Positions 1 to 9,139 of a DNA stretch of 64,000 bases are shown here, one piece after another. Under the pieces are notes generated by a model. It did no database searches. It was not told the origin of the DNA and saw only the letters and a list, made by a program, of their open reading frames with translations. The first letter of the stretch is position 1, and every line of letters begins with the position of its first letter. The translations under genes were made by a program, and so were the position numbers. Source of the stretch: Roseospira marina (GTDB taxonomy: Bacteria > Pseudomonadota > Alphaproteobacteria > Rhodospirillales > Rhodospirillaceae); NCBI RefSeq assembly GCF_014197855.1, contig NZ_JACIGJ010000001.1, positions 1 to 64,000 on the forward strand, written 5' to 3'.

Positions 1-46
1 ACCGCGATCCAGACCCGGGTCCAGGCGGTGATCAGAGGCAAAAAGT

Positions 47-89
47 GTTACCTATGTCATCGGTCCAAAACGTTACCAATGTTTCCGGT
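47..89. repeat. Two imperfect direct repeats, resembling an insertion-sequence end
   Basis: Two 18-base units, GTTACCTATGTCATCGGT (47-64) and GTTACCAATGTTTCCGGT (72-89), lie 25 bases apart and differ at four positions. Short GTTACC-ATGT-CGGT repeats of this kind recall the repeated transposase-binding ends of some insertion sequences; that link is from memory, not a search. No transposase gene is visible, so this would be an element end whose body lies to the left of the window, or a remnant. Confidence 0.5.
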
Positions 90-112
90 TGCTCAGGGCG
101 TCTAACGGCCGT

Positions 113-150
113 CCCTCTTCCTCCCCCCAGATTTGGGGGGAGGAAGAGGG
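113..150. repeat. Perfect 16-bp inverted repeat (strong hairpin)
   Basis: Bases 113-128 and 135-150 are perfectly complementary over 16 bp around the 6-base loop AGATTT; one arm is pyrimidine-only and the other purine-only. No T-run follows on either side, so it is not a textbook intrinsic terminator. It lies between the IS-like repeats and the AT-rich gene at 272-763 and may be a dispersed palindromic unit or a transcription barrier. Confidence 0.75.
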
Positions 151-271
151 AGAGTGTGTTGCGCCGTAGGGCGGGCTGGACCGGCCGGAAAATGTACGGT
201 GGCGCACTCATGAAGGGGCGAATTGCGCGTACTGCTTTCGGTTCAGCCGGAGGGCGGCGGAATGGATGCTA

Positions 272-763
272 TTATTTGCCGGTATCGGTGTAGTCGAACC
301 AGTATCCGGAACAAATAGGAAGAAGCTGGCCCCTGTTCCAAAAATTGTATACTAATTTATCCTTGCATTTTATGTTCGGGCAATTAATTGTTCTTGCGTT
401 CATTGGCGGAACATGGCTCGCTATTAGTATTTCCTCGACATCACTTAGGATTGATTGGTTCGTTATAGGGTTTTCATTTTCGTCGCATACGCTCCCAATG
501 TGAATGCTTGGTGAGATTTGATACCAAAAACGTCCACGTTTTTTGAAATGATCCACGCTCCGCAAATTTAGGTTCTTGGTTTGGCCTATGTACAGTAACG
601 AGTCTCGACCAAATACTGGGTGTTGACCATAAATTGCGTAAACAATTAACGAGCCGTCTAAGTCAATGGGTGTCGATTTTATGCTGTAGGCCTCCGCTTC
701 TTCATCGTACTGAAGTTCATGTGGGCCACTCCAGTAAACGTAAAACTCCTCGTACTCTTTCAT
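272..763 (-). CDS. GIY-YIG-like nuclease-fold protein, AT-rich, probably acquired
   Basis: The product is about 163 aa. A central segment (LIVYAIYG then LLYIGQTKNL, followed by R and H a few residues on) matches the first motifs of the GIY-YIG nuclease fold. A later segment (DVEEILIASHVPPMN) matches the conserved Glu and the H-x-P-x-N of the same fold. The start at 763 is preferred because GAGGAAG lies just upstream; an in-frame ATG at 808 lacks such a site. Base composition is much more AT-rich than the neighbours and codon use differs, suggesting horizontal transfer. It sits beside IS-like repeats. The substrate is unknown; it could be a stand-alone nuclease or a DNA-binding relative. Fold call moderate, function unknown. 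Confidence 0.6.
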   Translation of the reverse strand: MKEYEEFYVYWSGPHELQYDEEAEAYSIKSTPIDLDGSLIVYAIYGQHPVFGRDSLLYIGQTKNLNLRSVDHFKKRGRFWYQISPSIHIGSVCDENENPITNQSILSDVEEILIASHVPPMNARTINCPNIKCKDKLVYNFWNRGQLLPICSGYWFDYTDTGK

Positions 764-853
764 GTCTTCCTCGCAGACAGGATTATTTTCTGAGAGTAGG
801 GCTATCATATTGGGTGATGGTCTGGCAATTGTCGGGAGTGTTGTTGCTTCACT

Positions 854-2929
854 CTACCGCCCCTCGCGCCACCAGGCCCAGCCGAGGCCGCCCAGGATGG
901 TCAGGAGGGCCAGCCACACCGGCATCAGGCTGGTCTGGTCCACGCCCTGCACCCGGAATGCCCGGTTGTCGCGCAGGCCGATCCAGCCGGAGCCGCTGGC
1001 GCTCTGGCTTTCCAGCACGCGGCGCACGGCCGGCATCCCGTCCTCCGACAGCCACGTGACGCCGCCGCCGGTGCCCTCCGCGAGGGCGCGCAGCGGCTCG
1101 TCCGTCGCCGTGACGGCGGCGGTTTCCAGCGGGTTCGGCGTGCCGGCGACCGCGACCGTGGTCAGGGTGCCGTCGGTGATGGTGTAGACGCCCGGCGCGT
1201 CGGCGGTGAGCGTCGCCAGCGCCCGGCCGTCGCCCTGGTCGAGCAGCGGCAGCGTCGTCTCCGCCCCACGCGGGCCGGTCACGGTCACGCTGTCGGGCAT
1301 GGCGGCGGGGTCCATGCCCCGGCGGGTGATCTCCAACCGGTCACCGACCATGCGGCCGCGCAGGGCGTCCTCCTCCAGTTCCGGCTCCTTCATAAGCCAA
1401 TGCGCGGTGCGGCGGAGCAGTTCGGCCTGCGGCCCGCCGCCCTCGAAGCCCTTCGCCCACAGCCACGCCGAATCGCTCAACAGCAGACCCACGCGGCCTT
1501 CACCGCTGCGCGACAGCAGCAGCAGCGGCCGGTCCGCCGCGCCCGCCAGCAAGGTCCGCCCGCCGGTGGGCTGCACCTCGATCAGGCGTGCCCAGGGTCC
1601 CCACGAGGGGGCGCCGCCCGGCCCATCGGTCAGGCCGGGCAACGCGGCGGTGACGGGGTGGCGGCGGCCGTCCGCCGTTGGATGCGGAATGAACGGGCGC
1701 TCGATGGCGGTGCGGGGCAGGGAGACCGGCAAGACGTCGGCCAGCGCGCTGTCGTACAGGCTGATCGGGTCGTTGAACTCGGGGCCTGCGGCCAGCAGCA
1801 GCGCGCCACCTTCGCGGACATAGTCGGCCACGTTGGTCAGGTAGTGCAGCGGCACCAGACCGCGCCGGCTGTAGCGGTCGAAGATGATGAGGTCGAAGTT
1901 CTGAAGCTGCTCCTCGAACAGCTCCCGGATGGGGAAGGCGATTAGGGCGAGTTCCCGCAACGGCGTGGCGTCGTCCTTGTGCGGTGGCCGCAGGATGGTG
2001 AAGTGGACCAGATCAACGTTTGGGTCGGCCTTCAACAGGTTGCGCCAGACACGCTCCCCGGCGTGCGGCTCGCCCGAGATCAGCAGCACGCGCAGGCGGT
2101 CGCGCACGCCGTTGACCGTCAGCGCCGCACCGTTGTTGACGGGAGTCAACTCGTCGGGGGCGGCTTCGGCCGACAGTTCGAAGACGTTGTCGCCCGCGTG
2201 CTCCAGCGGCAGGGCGACGGTTTCGCGCCGATTGGCGGGCAGGGTGATGGTGCCGTCCGGCTGGCCATCGCGCGTGACGGCGACAGGAACGGGGGTGCCG
2301 CCGGGAAGCGCGGGATCCTCCAGGCGGACCGTCGTCTTAACGCTGCGCCCGACGAGCCCGTAGCCGGGCGCGGCGTCCACCACCAGGCGGCGATCGCGTT
2401 CGTCGCGCGCGCCGGTCAGGAGGACGTGAAACGGAGCGTCCAGGTTGGCGGCCGAGGCCACCCCGGCGTCGTGCACGCGCCCGTCCGTCAACGCGATGAC
2501 GCCCGCGCGCCGGCCGGGCGGCACGTCGGCCAGCGCCCGCGTGACCGCGCCCATCAGCCGGGTGCCCTGGTTGGCGCCGCCGTCCGGCACCGGCACCACC
2601 CGCACGTCGAGCCGAGGTTGTGTCTCCAGAACGGCCTGGAGGTGTTCCAGCGCCGCGTGTGTGCGCTCCGGCCGATCGCTGAGGCCGTTGGAAAAGCTCT
2701 CGTCCACGGCGATCACCGCGACGTCGTTCAGCGGTTCGCGGCGCTCGACCATCCACTGCGGATTCGCCAGCGCGGCGAGCAGGATAGCCCCGGGCAGCAG
2801 GCGCACCCAGGCGCCGCGTGCCCGCCGTGCCACCGACACGATGGTCAGGGCGAGCAGGCCGCCCGACAGGATCCAGAGCAGGGCGGGCGGGACCAGCGGC
2901 GACAGGACAATGTCGGTCAACTCGGTCAT
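854..2929 (-). CDS. Large membrane protein with glutamine-amidotransferase-like domain
   Basis: The product is 691 aa. Two hydrophobic helices lie near the N-terminus (about residues 12-33 and 43-57). They are followed by a von Willebrand-like region (VAVIAVDESFS near 70 and VIALTDGRV near 140) and a Rossmann-like GATase1-type domain at about 275-390. One transmembrane helix lies at the C-terminus before WAWWREGR. This layout is known in alphaproteobacterial membrane proteins that usually travel with BatA/DUF4159, DUF58 and MoxR genes. Here none of those is adjacent; a MoxR gene is about 34 kb away. The GATase-like domain probably lacks amidotransferase activity (inference). Function not established. 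Confidence 0.7.
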   Translation of the reverse strand: MTELTDIVLSPLVPPALLWILSGGLLALTIVSVARRARGAWVRLLPGAILLAALANPQWMVERREPLNDVAVIAVDESFSNGLSDRPERTHAALEHLQAVLETQPRLDVRVVPVPDGGANQGTRLMGAVTRALADVPPGRRAGVIALTDGRVHDAGVASAANLDAPFHVLLTGARDERDRRLVVDAAPGYGLVGRSVKTTVRLEDPALPGGTPVPVAVTRDGQPDGTITLPANRRETVALPLEHAGDNVFELSAEAAPDELTPVNNGAALTVNGVRDRLRVLLISGEPHAGERVWRNLLKADPNVDLVHFTILRPPHKDDATPLRELALIAFPIRELFEEQLQNFDLIIFDRYSRRGLVPLHYLTNVADYVREGGALLLAAGPEFNDPISLYDSALADVLPVSLPRTAIERPFIPHPTADGRRHPVTAALPGLTDGPGGAPSWGPWARLIEVQPTGGRTLLAGAADRPLLLLSRSGEGRVGLLLSDSAWLWAKGFEGGGPQAELLRRTAHWLMKEPELEEDALRGRMVGDRLEITRRGMDPAAMPDSVTVTGPRGAETTLPLLDQGDGRALATLTADAPGVYTITDGTLTTVAVAGTPNPLETAAVTATDEPLRALAEGTGGGVTWLSEDGMPAVRRVLESQSASGSGWIGLRDNRAFRVQGVDQTSLMPVWLALLTILGGLGWAWWREGR

Positions 2930-3102
2930 TGGCGGTCGGATCCTTTTCGGCGCGAGCGCGGCACCCGTTTCACATGGGGCTGGTGGGGCCGCCCGCCCAG
3001 AGGCTTATCGGACGTCTGCGCGGGTCCGGCATGGCGCGCGGCGCGGCGAGGCGTTAGGGTGCGCCTGGACCCCACAAGCACGACAGGAAGGCGGACACCA
3101 AT

Positions 3103-4143
3103 ATGACGGTTCTGGTAACCGGCGCGGCCGGATTTATCGGATATCATGTGGCCGGCGCGCTGCTCGCCCAAGGTGAGGCGGTGGTGGGACTCGACAACTT
3201 CAACGCCTACTACGACGTCGGCTTGAAGGAGGCGCGGGCGGCCCGGTTGCGGGAGCACGCCGGCTTCACCGAGGTCCGGATGGACCTGACGGAGACCGAT
3301 CGGGTGCTTGCGGTGATGGCCGAACACCGGCCCCGGCTGGTGGTCCATCTCGCCGCCCAGGCCGGCGTGCGCTACAGCCTGGAGAATCCCCGGGCGTACG
3401 TGGACAGCAATCTGCTCGGGTTTTTCACTATCCTGGAGGCCGCGCGCCTCCATCGGCCGGAGCATGTGGTCTTCGCGTCGACCAGTTCGGTCTACGGGGC
3501 CAACACCGTCCAGCCGTTCAGTCCGCACCACGGCGCCGATCATCCCATGACCCTGTATGCCGCGACAAAGCGCGCCAACGAGGCCATGGCGCACTCTTAT
3601 GCGCATCTCTACGGCGTGCCGATGACGGGCCTTCGGTTCTTCACCGTGTACGGCCCGTGGGGCCGGCCCGACATGGCCCTGTTCAAGTTCACCCGCGCCA
3701 TGCTGGCGGGGGAGCCGATCACGGTGTTCAACAACGGGCAGATGGCCCGGGACTTTACCTACATCGACGACATCGTTACGGGGATCCTGGGCGTGGCGGC
3801 GCATCCGCCCGCGCCGCGCCCGGAGACGGCCGGGAGCACGGAGGTGCCGCAGCCGCTGGATCCGGCGTGCAGTCCGGTGGCGCCGTTCGCGGTCCACAAC
3901 ATCGGCAACGGGCAGCCCGTGCCGCTGATGGACTACATTGCGGAGCTGGAGGCGGCGCTTGGCGTGGAGGCCATCAAGGAGATGCTGCCGATGCAGCCGG
4001 GCGACGTGCCAGGCACCTGGGCCGACGTCAGCGACCTGAGCGACGCCATTGGGTACGCGCCCTCGACGCCGGTCGCGGTCGGTGTGCGCCGGTTCGTGGA
4101 GTGGTATCTGAGCTTCTACGGCGACCCCCGGGCCGCCGGATAG
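3103..4143 (+). CDS. NAD-dependent nucleotide-sugar epimerase, UDP-glucuronate 4-epimerase type
   Basis: The product is 346 aa, an extended short-chain dehydrogenase. The Rossmann motif G7-AA-G10-FI-G13 binds NAD. The catalytic set is Ser128/Ser129 in STSSVYG and Y152-xxx-K156. The segments RFFTVYGPWGRPDMALFKF and RDFTYIDDIV are typical of UDP-glucuronate 4-epimerases, which supply UDP-galacturonate for capsule or LPS. The ATG follows AGGAAGG. It is divergent from the membrane gene on the left and has no polysaccharide genes next to it, so the exact sugar is inferred. Family certain, substrate likely. Confidence 0.85.
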   Translation: MTVLVTGAAGFIGYHVAGALLAQGEAVVGLDNFNAYYDVGLKEARAARLREHAGFTEVRMDLTETDRVLAVMAEHRPRLVVHLAAQAGVRYSLENPRAYVDSNLLGFFTILEAARLHRPEHVVFASTSSVYGANTVQPFSPHHGADHPMTLYAATKRANEAMAHSYAHLYGVPMTGLRFFTVYGPWGRPDMALFKFTRAMLAGEPITVFNNGQMARDFTYIDDIVTGILGVAAHPPAPRPETAGSTEVPQPLDPACSPVAPFAVHNIGNGQPVPLMDYIAELEAALGVEAIKEMLPMQPGDVPGTWADVSDLSDAIGYAPSTPVAVGVRRFVEWYLSFYGDPRAAG

Positions 4144-4152
4144 CGCGCCCGC

Positions 4153-5034
4153 TCAGCCCGGGGCCCGTGTGCGGCCGTCCAGGGTCAAGAGCGGGCCGTA
4201 CAGCTCCGGCCGGCGGTCGCGCAACAGGCCCCAGCCGGCGCGGAACGGTGCGATCGCCTCCAGGTCGAGCGTTGCGGTCAGGACGGTTTCGCTCACCCGA
4301 TCGGCCTCCGCCAGCAGGGCGCCGGTGTGGTCGGTGATGAACGATCCGCCGTAGAACGTGACCGAACAGGTCGGGCCGGCTTCCGCGCCGATGCGGTTGG
4401 AGGCCACCACGGGCAGGATATTGCTGGCGGCGTGGCCCTGCATCGCGCGGCGCCAGTGCGGCAGCGTGTCCAGGTCCGGCGCGGTCGGTTCGCTGCCGAT
4501 GGCGGTGGGGTAGAGCATGACCTCCGCTCCCATCAGGGCGCAGGCACGCGCGGCTTCCGGGAACCACTGGTCCCAGCAGATGGCAGCGCCGATGCGCCCC
4601 ACGGCGGTGTCCCAGACCCGGAACCCGGTGTCGCCGGGGCTGAAGTAGAACTTCTCCTCGTAGCCGGGACCTTGGGGGATGTGGCTCTTGCGGTAGGTCG
4701 CGCCGACGGTGCCGTCGGCGTCGATCATCACGAGGCTGTTGTAGTAGGTGCTGTTGGCCCGCTCGAAAAAGGACAGGGGCAGCACGACACCCAACTCGGC
4801 GGCCAGGGCGGCAAAACGCGCAATCACAGGGTTGTCGGTTACCGGACGCGCCCGGCTGAACCAGCCCATATCCTGGTCCTTGCAGAAATAGGGCGTTTCG
4901 AACAGCTCCTGGAGCAGGATCAGCCTCGCGCCGCGTGCCGCCGCGTCACGGACCAACGCCTCGGCGCGGTCCAGGTTGGCGGCCGGGTCCTCGGAGCAGG
5001 CCATCTGCGTGGCGGCGACGGTCAGGCTGCGCAT
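4153..5034 (-). CDS. aguB: N-carbamoylputrescine amidase
   Basis: The product is 293 aa, a carbon-nitrogen hydrolase (nitrilase superfamily). The catalytic triad is E43 (LLQELFET), K116 (YRKSHIP) and C153 (AAICWDQWFPE). The stretches after the nucleophile (YPTAIGSEP) and around GPGYEEKFYF are characteristic of AguB, which converts N-carbamoylputrescine to putrescine in arginine-derived polyamine synthesis. No agmatine deiminase gene (aguA) is adjacent. The gene ends 10 bases from the convergent epimerase and is followed downstream only by that gene. Full length. Confidence 0.9.
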   Translation of the reverse strand: MRSLTVAATQMACSEDPAANLDRAEALVRDAAARGARLILLQELFETPYFCKDQDMGWFSRARPVTDNPVIARFAALAAELGVVLPLSFFERANSTYYNSLVMIDADGTVGATYRKSHIPQGPGYEEKFYFSPGDTGFRVWDTAVGRIGAAICWDQWFPEAARACALMGAEVMLYPTAIGSEPTAPDLDTLPHWRRAMQGHAASNILPVVASNRIGAEAGPTCSVTFYGGSFITDHTGALLAEADRVSETVLTATLDLEAIAPFRAGWGLLRDRRPELYGPLLTLDGRTRAPG

Positions 5035-5063
5035 GGGACCTCCCCGCGTTCAGGGTTGGATGG

Positions 5064-5552
5064 TCAGGACGACCCGGCGGTCACCGCCGCCTTGGCGGCG
5101 GCGCGGGCCAGGGCATCGACGCGCTCGTTCTCGGGATGGCCGGCGTGGCCGCGCACCCATTCCCATCGCACCTGATGCGGTGCCAGCGCGGCGTCGAGCC
5201 GGCGCCACAGGTCCTCGTTCTTGACCGGGGTCTTGGCAGCCGTCTTCCAGCCCTTGCGCTTCCACCCGGCGATCCATTCCGTGATGCCCTTCATCACATA
5301 CTGGCTGTCGGTGACGATGCGCACGGGACAGGGCCGTTTCAAGCTCTCCAGGCCCGCGATCACGGCCATCAGTTCCATGCGGTTGTTGGTCGTCCGGCGT
5401 TCGCCACCGGACAGTTCACGCTCCTGTCCGCGATAGATCAGCAACGCGCCCCAGCCGCCCGGCCCCGGGTTGCCCGAGCAAGCACCATCGGTGACAAGGG
5501 TGACCTCATTCGTCGCGTGTGTCGCGGTCGTCGGGGGGGTATCCTCGGCCAT
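5064..5552 (-). CDS. rnhA: Ribonuclease HI
   Basis: The product is 162 aa and cleaves RNA in RNA-DNA hybrids. The four catalytic carboxylates of the family are present: D22 ([11 protein letters not shown]), E60 (NNRMEL), D82 (TDSQYV) and D146. The substrate-binding [12 protein letters not shown] segment is also present. The ATG at 5552 lies 4 bases after the thrB stop with GGAG about 8 bases upstream, inside the thrB end. This suggests translational coupling; an earlier ATG at 5570 overlaps thrB and is less likely. thrB-rnhA is a frequent pairing in alphaproteobacteria. Confidence 0.96.
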   Translation of the reverse strand: MAEDTPPTTATHATNEVTLVTDGACSGNPGPGGWGALLIYRGQERELSGGERRTTNNRMELMAVIAGLESLKRPCPVRIVTDSQYVMKGITEWIAGWKRKGWKTAAKTPVKNEDLWRRLDAALAPHQVRWEWVRGHAGHPENERVDALARAAAKAAVTAGSS

Positions 5553-5556
5553 GCGA

Positions 5557-6519
5557 TCACTCCAGCCCATAGGCGCGCGGGTCCTCGACGCTGCGATGGA
5601 ACCGGAGCTTGTGCAGGTATTCGAGTGGGTCCTTGGGTCGGACCAGCGCGCCCTCGGGCGTGTTCACCCAGTCGTACAGGCGTGTCAGCAGGAAGCGGAT
5701 CGCCGCGCCCTGCGCGAGCACGGGCAGGGCCGCCATCTCGGCCGGGCTGAGGTCGCGCGCGGCCCGGTAGCCGCTCATCAGGCGGCGGGCCTTGGTCAGG
5801 TTGAACTCCCCCCGCGACTCGAAGCACCAGGCGTTCACGCAGACGGCCAGATCGTAGGTCAGGAAGTCCGTGCAGGCGAAATAGAAGTCGATCAACCCGG
5901 AGATCTCGTCGCGCAGGAAGAACACGTTGTCGGGGAAGAGGTCGGCGTGGATCACCCCGGTCGGCAGCGTGTCCGGGAACCGGGCCTCCAGATCGCGCAG
6001 GGCCGTGTCCAGTTCCTCGGCGAGCCCCGGATGCACACGGTCCGCGTGGTCGGCGCATTGGGCGAACAGCGGCCGCCAGTCTGCAAGGCCGAGTGTGTTC
6101 CGCCGCGTCATGGCGAAGTCGCGTCCGGCGTCGTGCAGGTGCGCCAGCGCGGTGCCCAACCGGTCGCAGTGATGCGCCGTGATCCGACGCGGCCACATGC
6201 CGGGCAGGAAGGCGATCAGCGCGGCGGGACGGCCGGCGAGTTCACGCAGGCTTTCCCCGTCGCGGCCCCGGATGGGGGTGGGGCAGGGGATGTCCCGGCT
6301 GGCGAGGTGATCCATCAGGCCCAGGAAGAACGGAAGATCGCCCCGCGCCACGCGCTTTTCGTACAGGGTGAGGATCAACGGGCCCGTGTCGGTCGTCACC
6401 AGAAAGTTGGAGTTCTCGACGCCTTCGGCGATGCCCTTGCAGGACAGCGCGCGGCCGACGTCGTATTGCTCAAGGAAGCGGTCGAGGTCGCCGTCGGTGA
6501 CTTCCGTGTAAACGGCCAT
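5557..6519 (-). CDS. thrB: Homoserine kinase (aminoglycoside-phosphotransferase type)
   Basis: The product is 320 aa from the ATG at 6519 ([10 protein letters not shown]). It phosphorylates homoserine for threonine synthesis. The APH-like catalytic loop [14 protein letters not shown] supplies the base Asp and the metal-binding Asn, followed by [13 protein letters not shown]. The N-terminal GVENSNFLV nucleotide-binding turn is also seen. The reading frame stays open far upstream but family members begin at MAVYTEV. It is transcribed with rnhA. Confidence 0.95.
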   Translation of the reverse strand: MAVYTEVTDGDLDRFLEQYDVGRALSCKGIAEGVENSNFLVTTDTGPLILTLYEKRVARGDLPFFLGLMDHLASRDIPCPTPIRGRDGESLRELAGRPAALIAFLPGMWPRRITAHHCDRLGTALAHLHDAGRDFAMTRRNTLGLADWRPLFAQCADHADRVHPGLAEELDTALRDLEARFPDTLPTGVIHADLFPDNVFFLRDEISGLIDFYFACTDFLTYDLAVCVNAWCFESRGEFNLTKARRLMSGYRAARDLSPAEMAALPVLAQGAAIRFLLTRLYDWVNTPEGALVRPKDPLEYLHKLRFHRSVEDPRAYGLE

Positions 6520-6901
6520 GGGACGGGCACAGGCTCCGGTGCGAGGAAACGGGGGCATGACTGGGCATGCCGTAGGGCACGCAGGCGCCGCATTTTCGGG
6601 GCAGACGATGCCGTACGGGGCGGCTATGGTGGGCACCGAGTTCGGCGATCGTGTCCGCGCGTTGTAGCCGATCCGCGGCCCGGACGCCACTCCCGGGCCA
6701 TCCCGTTCCCGAGCCCGCGCAGACCGGGAGGCCGCCACCATGCGCGAGACCGAACCGACGTCGCCAGGCCACCCGTTCGATGTGCCCCGGGCCGTTGGTC
6801 GGGGCACTCGGTGGGGGCCGTCGGCGGGCGCCGTTCCGGGTGCGGGCTCGACCGCGTCGCCACGGGTGTCATCCCGTGGCCGTTCCCACCGTTTCCGTCT
6901 T
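6520..6901. other. Divergent intergenic region between thrB and a lipoprotein gene
   Basis: About 380 bases with no convincing gene. It must hold the leftward thrB promoter and the rightward promoter of the lipoprotein. GGGAGG at 6728-6733 precedes an ATG at 6740 in frame with the lipoprotein. Using it would add a 54-residue basic leader and bury the signal peptide, so it is not favoured. No hairpin with a T-run or clear operator was noticed. Confidence 0.4.
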
Positions 6902-7504
6902 ATGACCCTGGTTCCGGATATCGCCCCCATGGCTGTTGCTCGCTCCGTCTCACCGCGTGTGCCGTTCCGGCTGACGCCTCTCGTCCTCGGTCTTCTTCCC
7001 GGTCTTCTGGCGGGGTGCTCCGGTGCGTTCGAGCAGGCCGAGCAACGACCGTGTCCGCCCGTGCGCCTGGAGGCGACGACGGCGACGCTGACGGCGTTCC
7101 GGCCCGGTCCGGGGCGCGACCTGACGGATGTGGAGCTTGAGGCCGAACTGGCGGGCTATAGGGGCGAGTGCCAGTACGACGACGATGACGGTACGGTCAC
7201 GGTCGATCTGGCGCTGGACATCACGGCGTCGCTGGGCCCGGCCGCGACAGAGCGCACACAGACGCTGCGCTACTTCGTCGCGTTGCCCCGGTTCTATCCC
7301 AACGAGCGTGGCAAGCAGGTGTTCGAGAGCACCCTGGCCTTTCCGGCGAACATGGACCGGGTGCGCTATGTCGGCGAGGAACTGAGCATCGAGGTGCCCA
7401 TGGATCCGGACGACAGCGCCCTAGACTACCCGATCTACATCGGCTTCCAGCTCACGCCGGAGCAGGTGGAATTCAACCGGTCGCAGCGCCAGACCCGGCC
7501 GTAA
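6902..7504 (+). CDS. Predicted lipoprotein of unknown function
   Basis: The product is about 200 aa. A hydrophobic stretch ends in the lipobox LLAGC (Cys near residue 40), so the mature protein should be lipid-anchored. The mature part is rich in beta-type sequence with an acidic [12 protein letters not shown] segment, and only the lipobox Cys, one before it and one other cysteine are seen. The start is uncertain among ATG 6740, 6902 and 6929; the last two leave a normal signal peptide. Its 3' end overlaps the convergent gshB end by 32 bases. It has no recognised family. Confidence 0.65.
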   Translation: MTLVPDIAPMAVARSVSPRVPFRLTPLVLGLLPGLLAGCSGAFEQAEQRPCPPVRLEATTATLTAFRPGPGRDLTDVELEAELAGYRGECQYDDDDGTVTVDLALDITASLGPAATERTQTLRYFVALPRFYPNERGKQVFESTLAFPANMDRVRYVGEELSIEVPMDPDDSALDYPIYIGFQLTPEQVEFNRSQRQTRP

Positions 7505-8453
7505 CCCTGGTGGCGGTCCAGCGTCGCTCGATCGCGTCCCACAGCGGCCCCTCCAGGCGCGGGCCGCCCAGGCGTGCGACCTCCTGAAGGCCGGTGGGCG
7601 AGGTCACGTTGATTTCCGTCAGGTAGCCGCCGATCACGTCGATGCCCACGAAGATCAGGCCCCGGTCCCGCAACTCCGGCCCGATCGCGGCGCAGATCTC
7701 TCGGTCGCGCGGGCTGAGATCGGTGACTACGGGCCGTCCGCCGACGTGCATGTTGGAGCGCGCCTCGCCGTCCGCGGGGATGCGGTTGATGGCGCCCATG
7801 GCCTCGCCGTCCACCAGGATGATGCGCTTGTCGCCCTCCCGGATCTCGGGCAGGTACCGCTGCACCATCAGGGGCTCGCGCGAGATGGATCCGAACATCT
7901 CCAGTAGGGCGCCCAGGTTCTCGTCCCCGGGCTTGAGGTGGAATACGCCGGCGCCGCCGTTGCCGAACAGCGGCTTGACGATGATGTCCTTGTGATCCTC
8001 CCGGAACGCCTTGATCGCGTCGACGTCCGCGCTGATGAGCGTCGGCGGCATCAACTCCGGCCAACGGCAGACGAACAGCTTTTCCGGGGCGTTGCGCACC
8101 TCGCTCGGGGTGTTGACCACCAGCGTGTCCGGATGAATGTGATCCAGAAGGTGCGTCGCCGTGATGTAGCTCATGTCGAACGGCGGGTCCTGACGCATCA
8201 GCACCACGTCCACCGTCGACAGGTCGAGACCCTCGTCCGGGCCGAGCGTGAAATGATCCCCCGCCACCCTGCGCACGGTGAGCGGGCGTGCCCGCGCCAT
8301 CACCCGGCCGTCGCGGAAACTCAGGTCACGAGGGCCGTAGTGCCACAGGCGATGGCCGCGCGCCTGGGCTTCCAGGGCGAGCACGAAGGTGCTGTCGGCC
8401 TCGATGTTGATGGTGTCGATCGGGTCCATCTGGATGGCGACGGACAGGGACAT
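7473..8453 (-). CDS. gshB: Glutathione synthetase
   Basis: The product is 326 aa, slightly longer than usual because of a variable C-terminus. It ligates gamma-glutamylcysteine and glycine using ATP. The N-terminal domain ([20 protein letters not shown]) and the ATP-grasp features ([57 protein letters not shown]) are all typical of GshB. The last ~10 residues overlap the convergent lipoprotein gene. It supports the glutathione pool also used by the S-formylglutathione hydrolase at 11 kb. Confidence 0.96.
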   Translation of the reverse strand: MSLSVAIQMDPIDTINIEADSTFVLALEAQARGHRLWHYGPRDLSFRDGRVMARARPLTVRRVAGDHFTLGPDEGLDLSTVDVVLMRQDPPFDMSYITATHLLDHIHPDTLVVNTPSEVRNAPEKLFVCRWPELMPPTLISADVDAIKAFREDHKDIIVKPLFGNGGAGVFHLKPGDENLGALLEMFGSISREPLMVQRYLPEIREGDKRIILVDGEAMGAINRIPADGEARSNMHVGGRPVVTDLSPRDREICAAIGPELRDRGLIFVGIDVIGGYLTEINVTSPTGLQEVARLGGPRLEGPLWDAIERRWTATRVTAGSGAATG

Positions 8454-8507
8454 GGGCGGGGATCTCCGGAGGTGGGGGCGGGATCGTAGCGGGGCCGGGC
8501 GCGGCTG

Positions 8508-9008
8508 TCATCCCGACTCGCCGGCGGGCGTGGACGTTGCCGTGGGTGTCGGCTTGGCGCTGGCCTTCTCGACCCAGCCGCCGGAGTCGCTCTGCTGCCA
8601 GTAATGCAATTCGTGGCCGGCGTCGCGGCCGGTGCGCCAGCGGTCGCGGGCCGCCTGCACGGCCTCGGAATCCTGGCCGTCGAACAGGTCCAGCACGCGG
8701 TCCCAGGCGCTGGCATCGGTGACCGTCATGCCTTCGGTCAGAACGGCCAGGGTGGCGCCGTTGGGGCGCTCCTCCCGGTCGCTGATCCAGATCGGCTGAT
8801 GCTCGGCATAGCCCTCGTCGCGGCAGCCGTGCGGCAGCCAGGCGTTGGCGTCAAACGTCCATAGCAGGGAGTTCAGCGCCCGGACCCGGTCCATCGACCC
8901 CGCAAGCACGAGCACGCGCGCCTCCGTCTGGTAGGCGCGCGTCAGAAGCCGGGGCAGGGCCCGTTCCAGGGGCCACTGGAGGAGATGATAAAAGTCCACC
9001 CGCGTCAT
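8508..9008 (-). CDS. holC: DNA polymerase III subunit chi
   Basis: The product is 166 aa. Chi links the clamp loader (through psi) to single-strand binding protein. Family features are the opening VDFYHLLQWPLERALPRLL, the LWTFDANAWLPHG motif, and HQPIWISDREERPNGATLAVL. The C-terminal ~20 residues (KPTPTATSTPAGESG) look disordered. Downstream of degP and upstream of gshB on the same strand; a 131-base gap with two hairpins separates it from degP. Confidence 0.92.
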   Translation of the reverse strand: MTRVDFYHLLQWPLERALPRLLTRAYQTEARVLVLAGSMDRVRALNSLLWTFDANAWLPHGCRDEGYAEHQPIWISDREERPNGATLAVLTEGMTVTDASAWDRVLDLFDGQDSEAVQAARDRWRTGRDAGHELHYWQQSDSGGWVEKASAKPTPTATSTPAGESG

Positions 9009-9028
9009 GCTGTCTCGGACTCCAAACG

Positions 9029-9051
9029 CCCCGATCCGCGAGGGATCGGGG
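9029..9051. repeat. 9-bp hairpin CCCCGATCC/GGATCGGGG between degP and holC
   Basis: Perfect 9-bp stem (9029-9037 with 9043-9051) and a 5-base loop, lying 21 bases upstream of the holC start. No T-run follows on the transcribed strand, so it may be an attenuator-like or stabilising structure rather than an efficient terminator. Confidence 0.5.
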
Positions 9052-9089
9052 CCGCTCGGGAGGGCTGCCTCCGCACCAGTGCCGGGTCA

Positions 9090-9131
9090 CGTGATCGATC
9101 TGGATCACACGAAGGACTCAGATCGATCACG
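9090..9131 (-). terminator. 12-bp inverted repeat just after degP, possible terminator
   Basis: CGTGATCGATCT (9090-9101) and AGATCGATCACG (9120-9131) are perfect inverted repeats with an 18-base spacer, starting 9 bases downstream of the degP stop. Transcription from degP would form a 12-bp stem. A T-run is absent, so it may act with Rho, protect the mRNA 3' end, or be a protein-binding palindrome. Confidence 0.45.
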
Positions 9132-9139
9132 ATCGGCTC

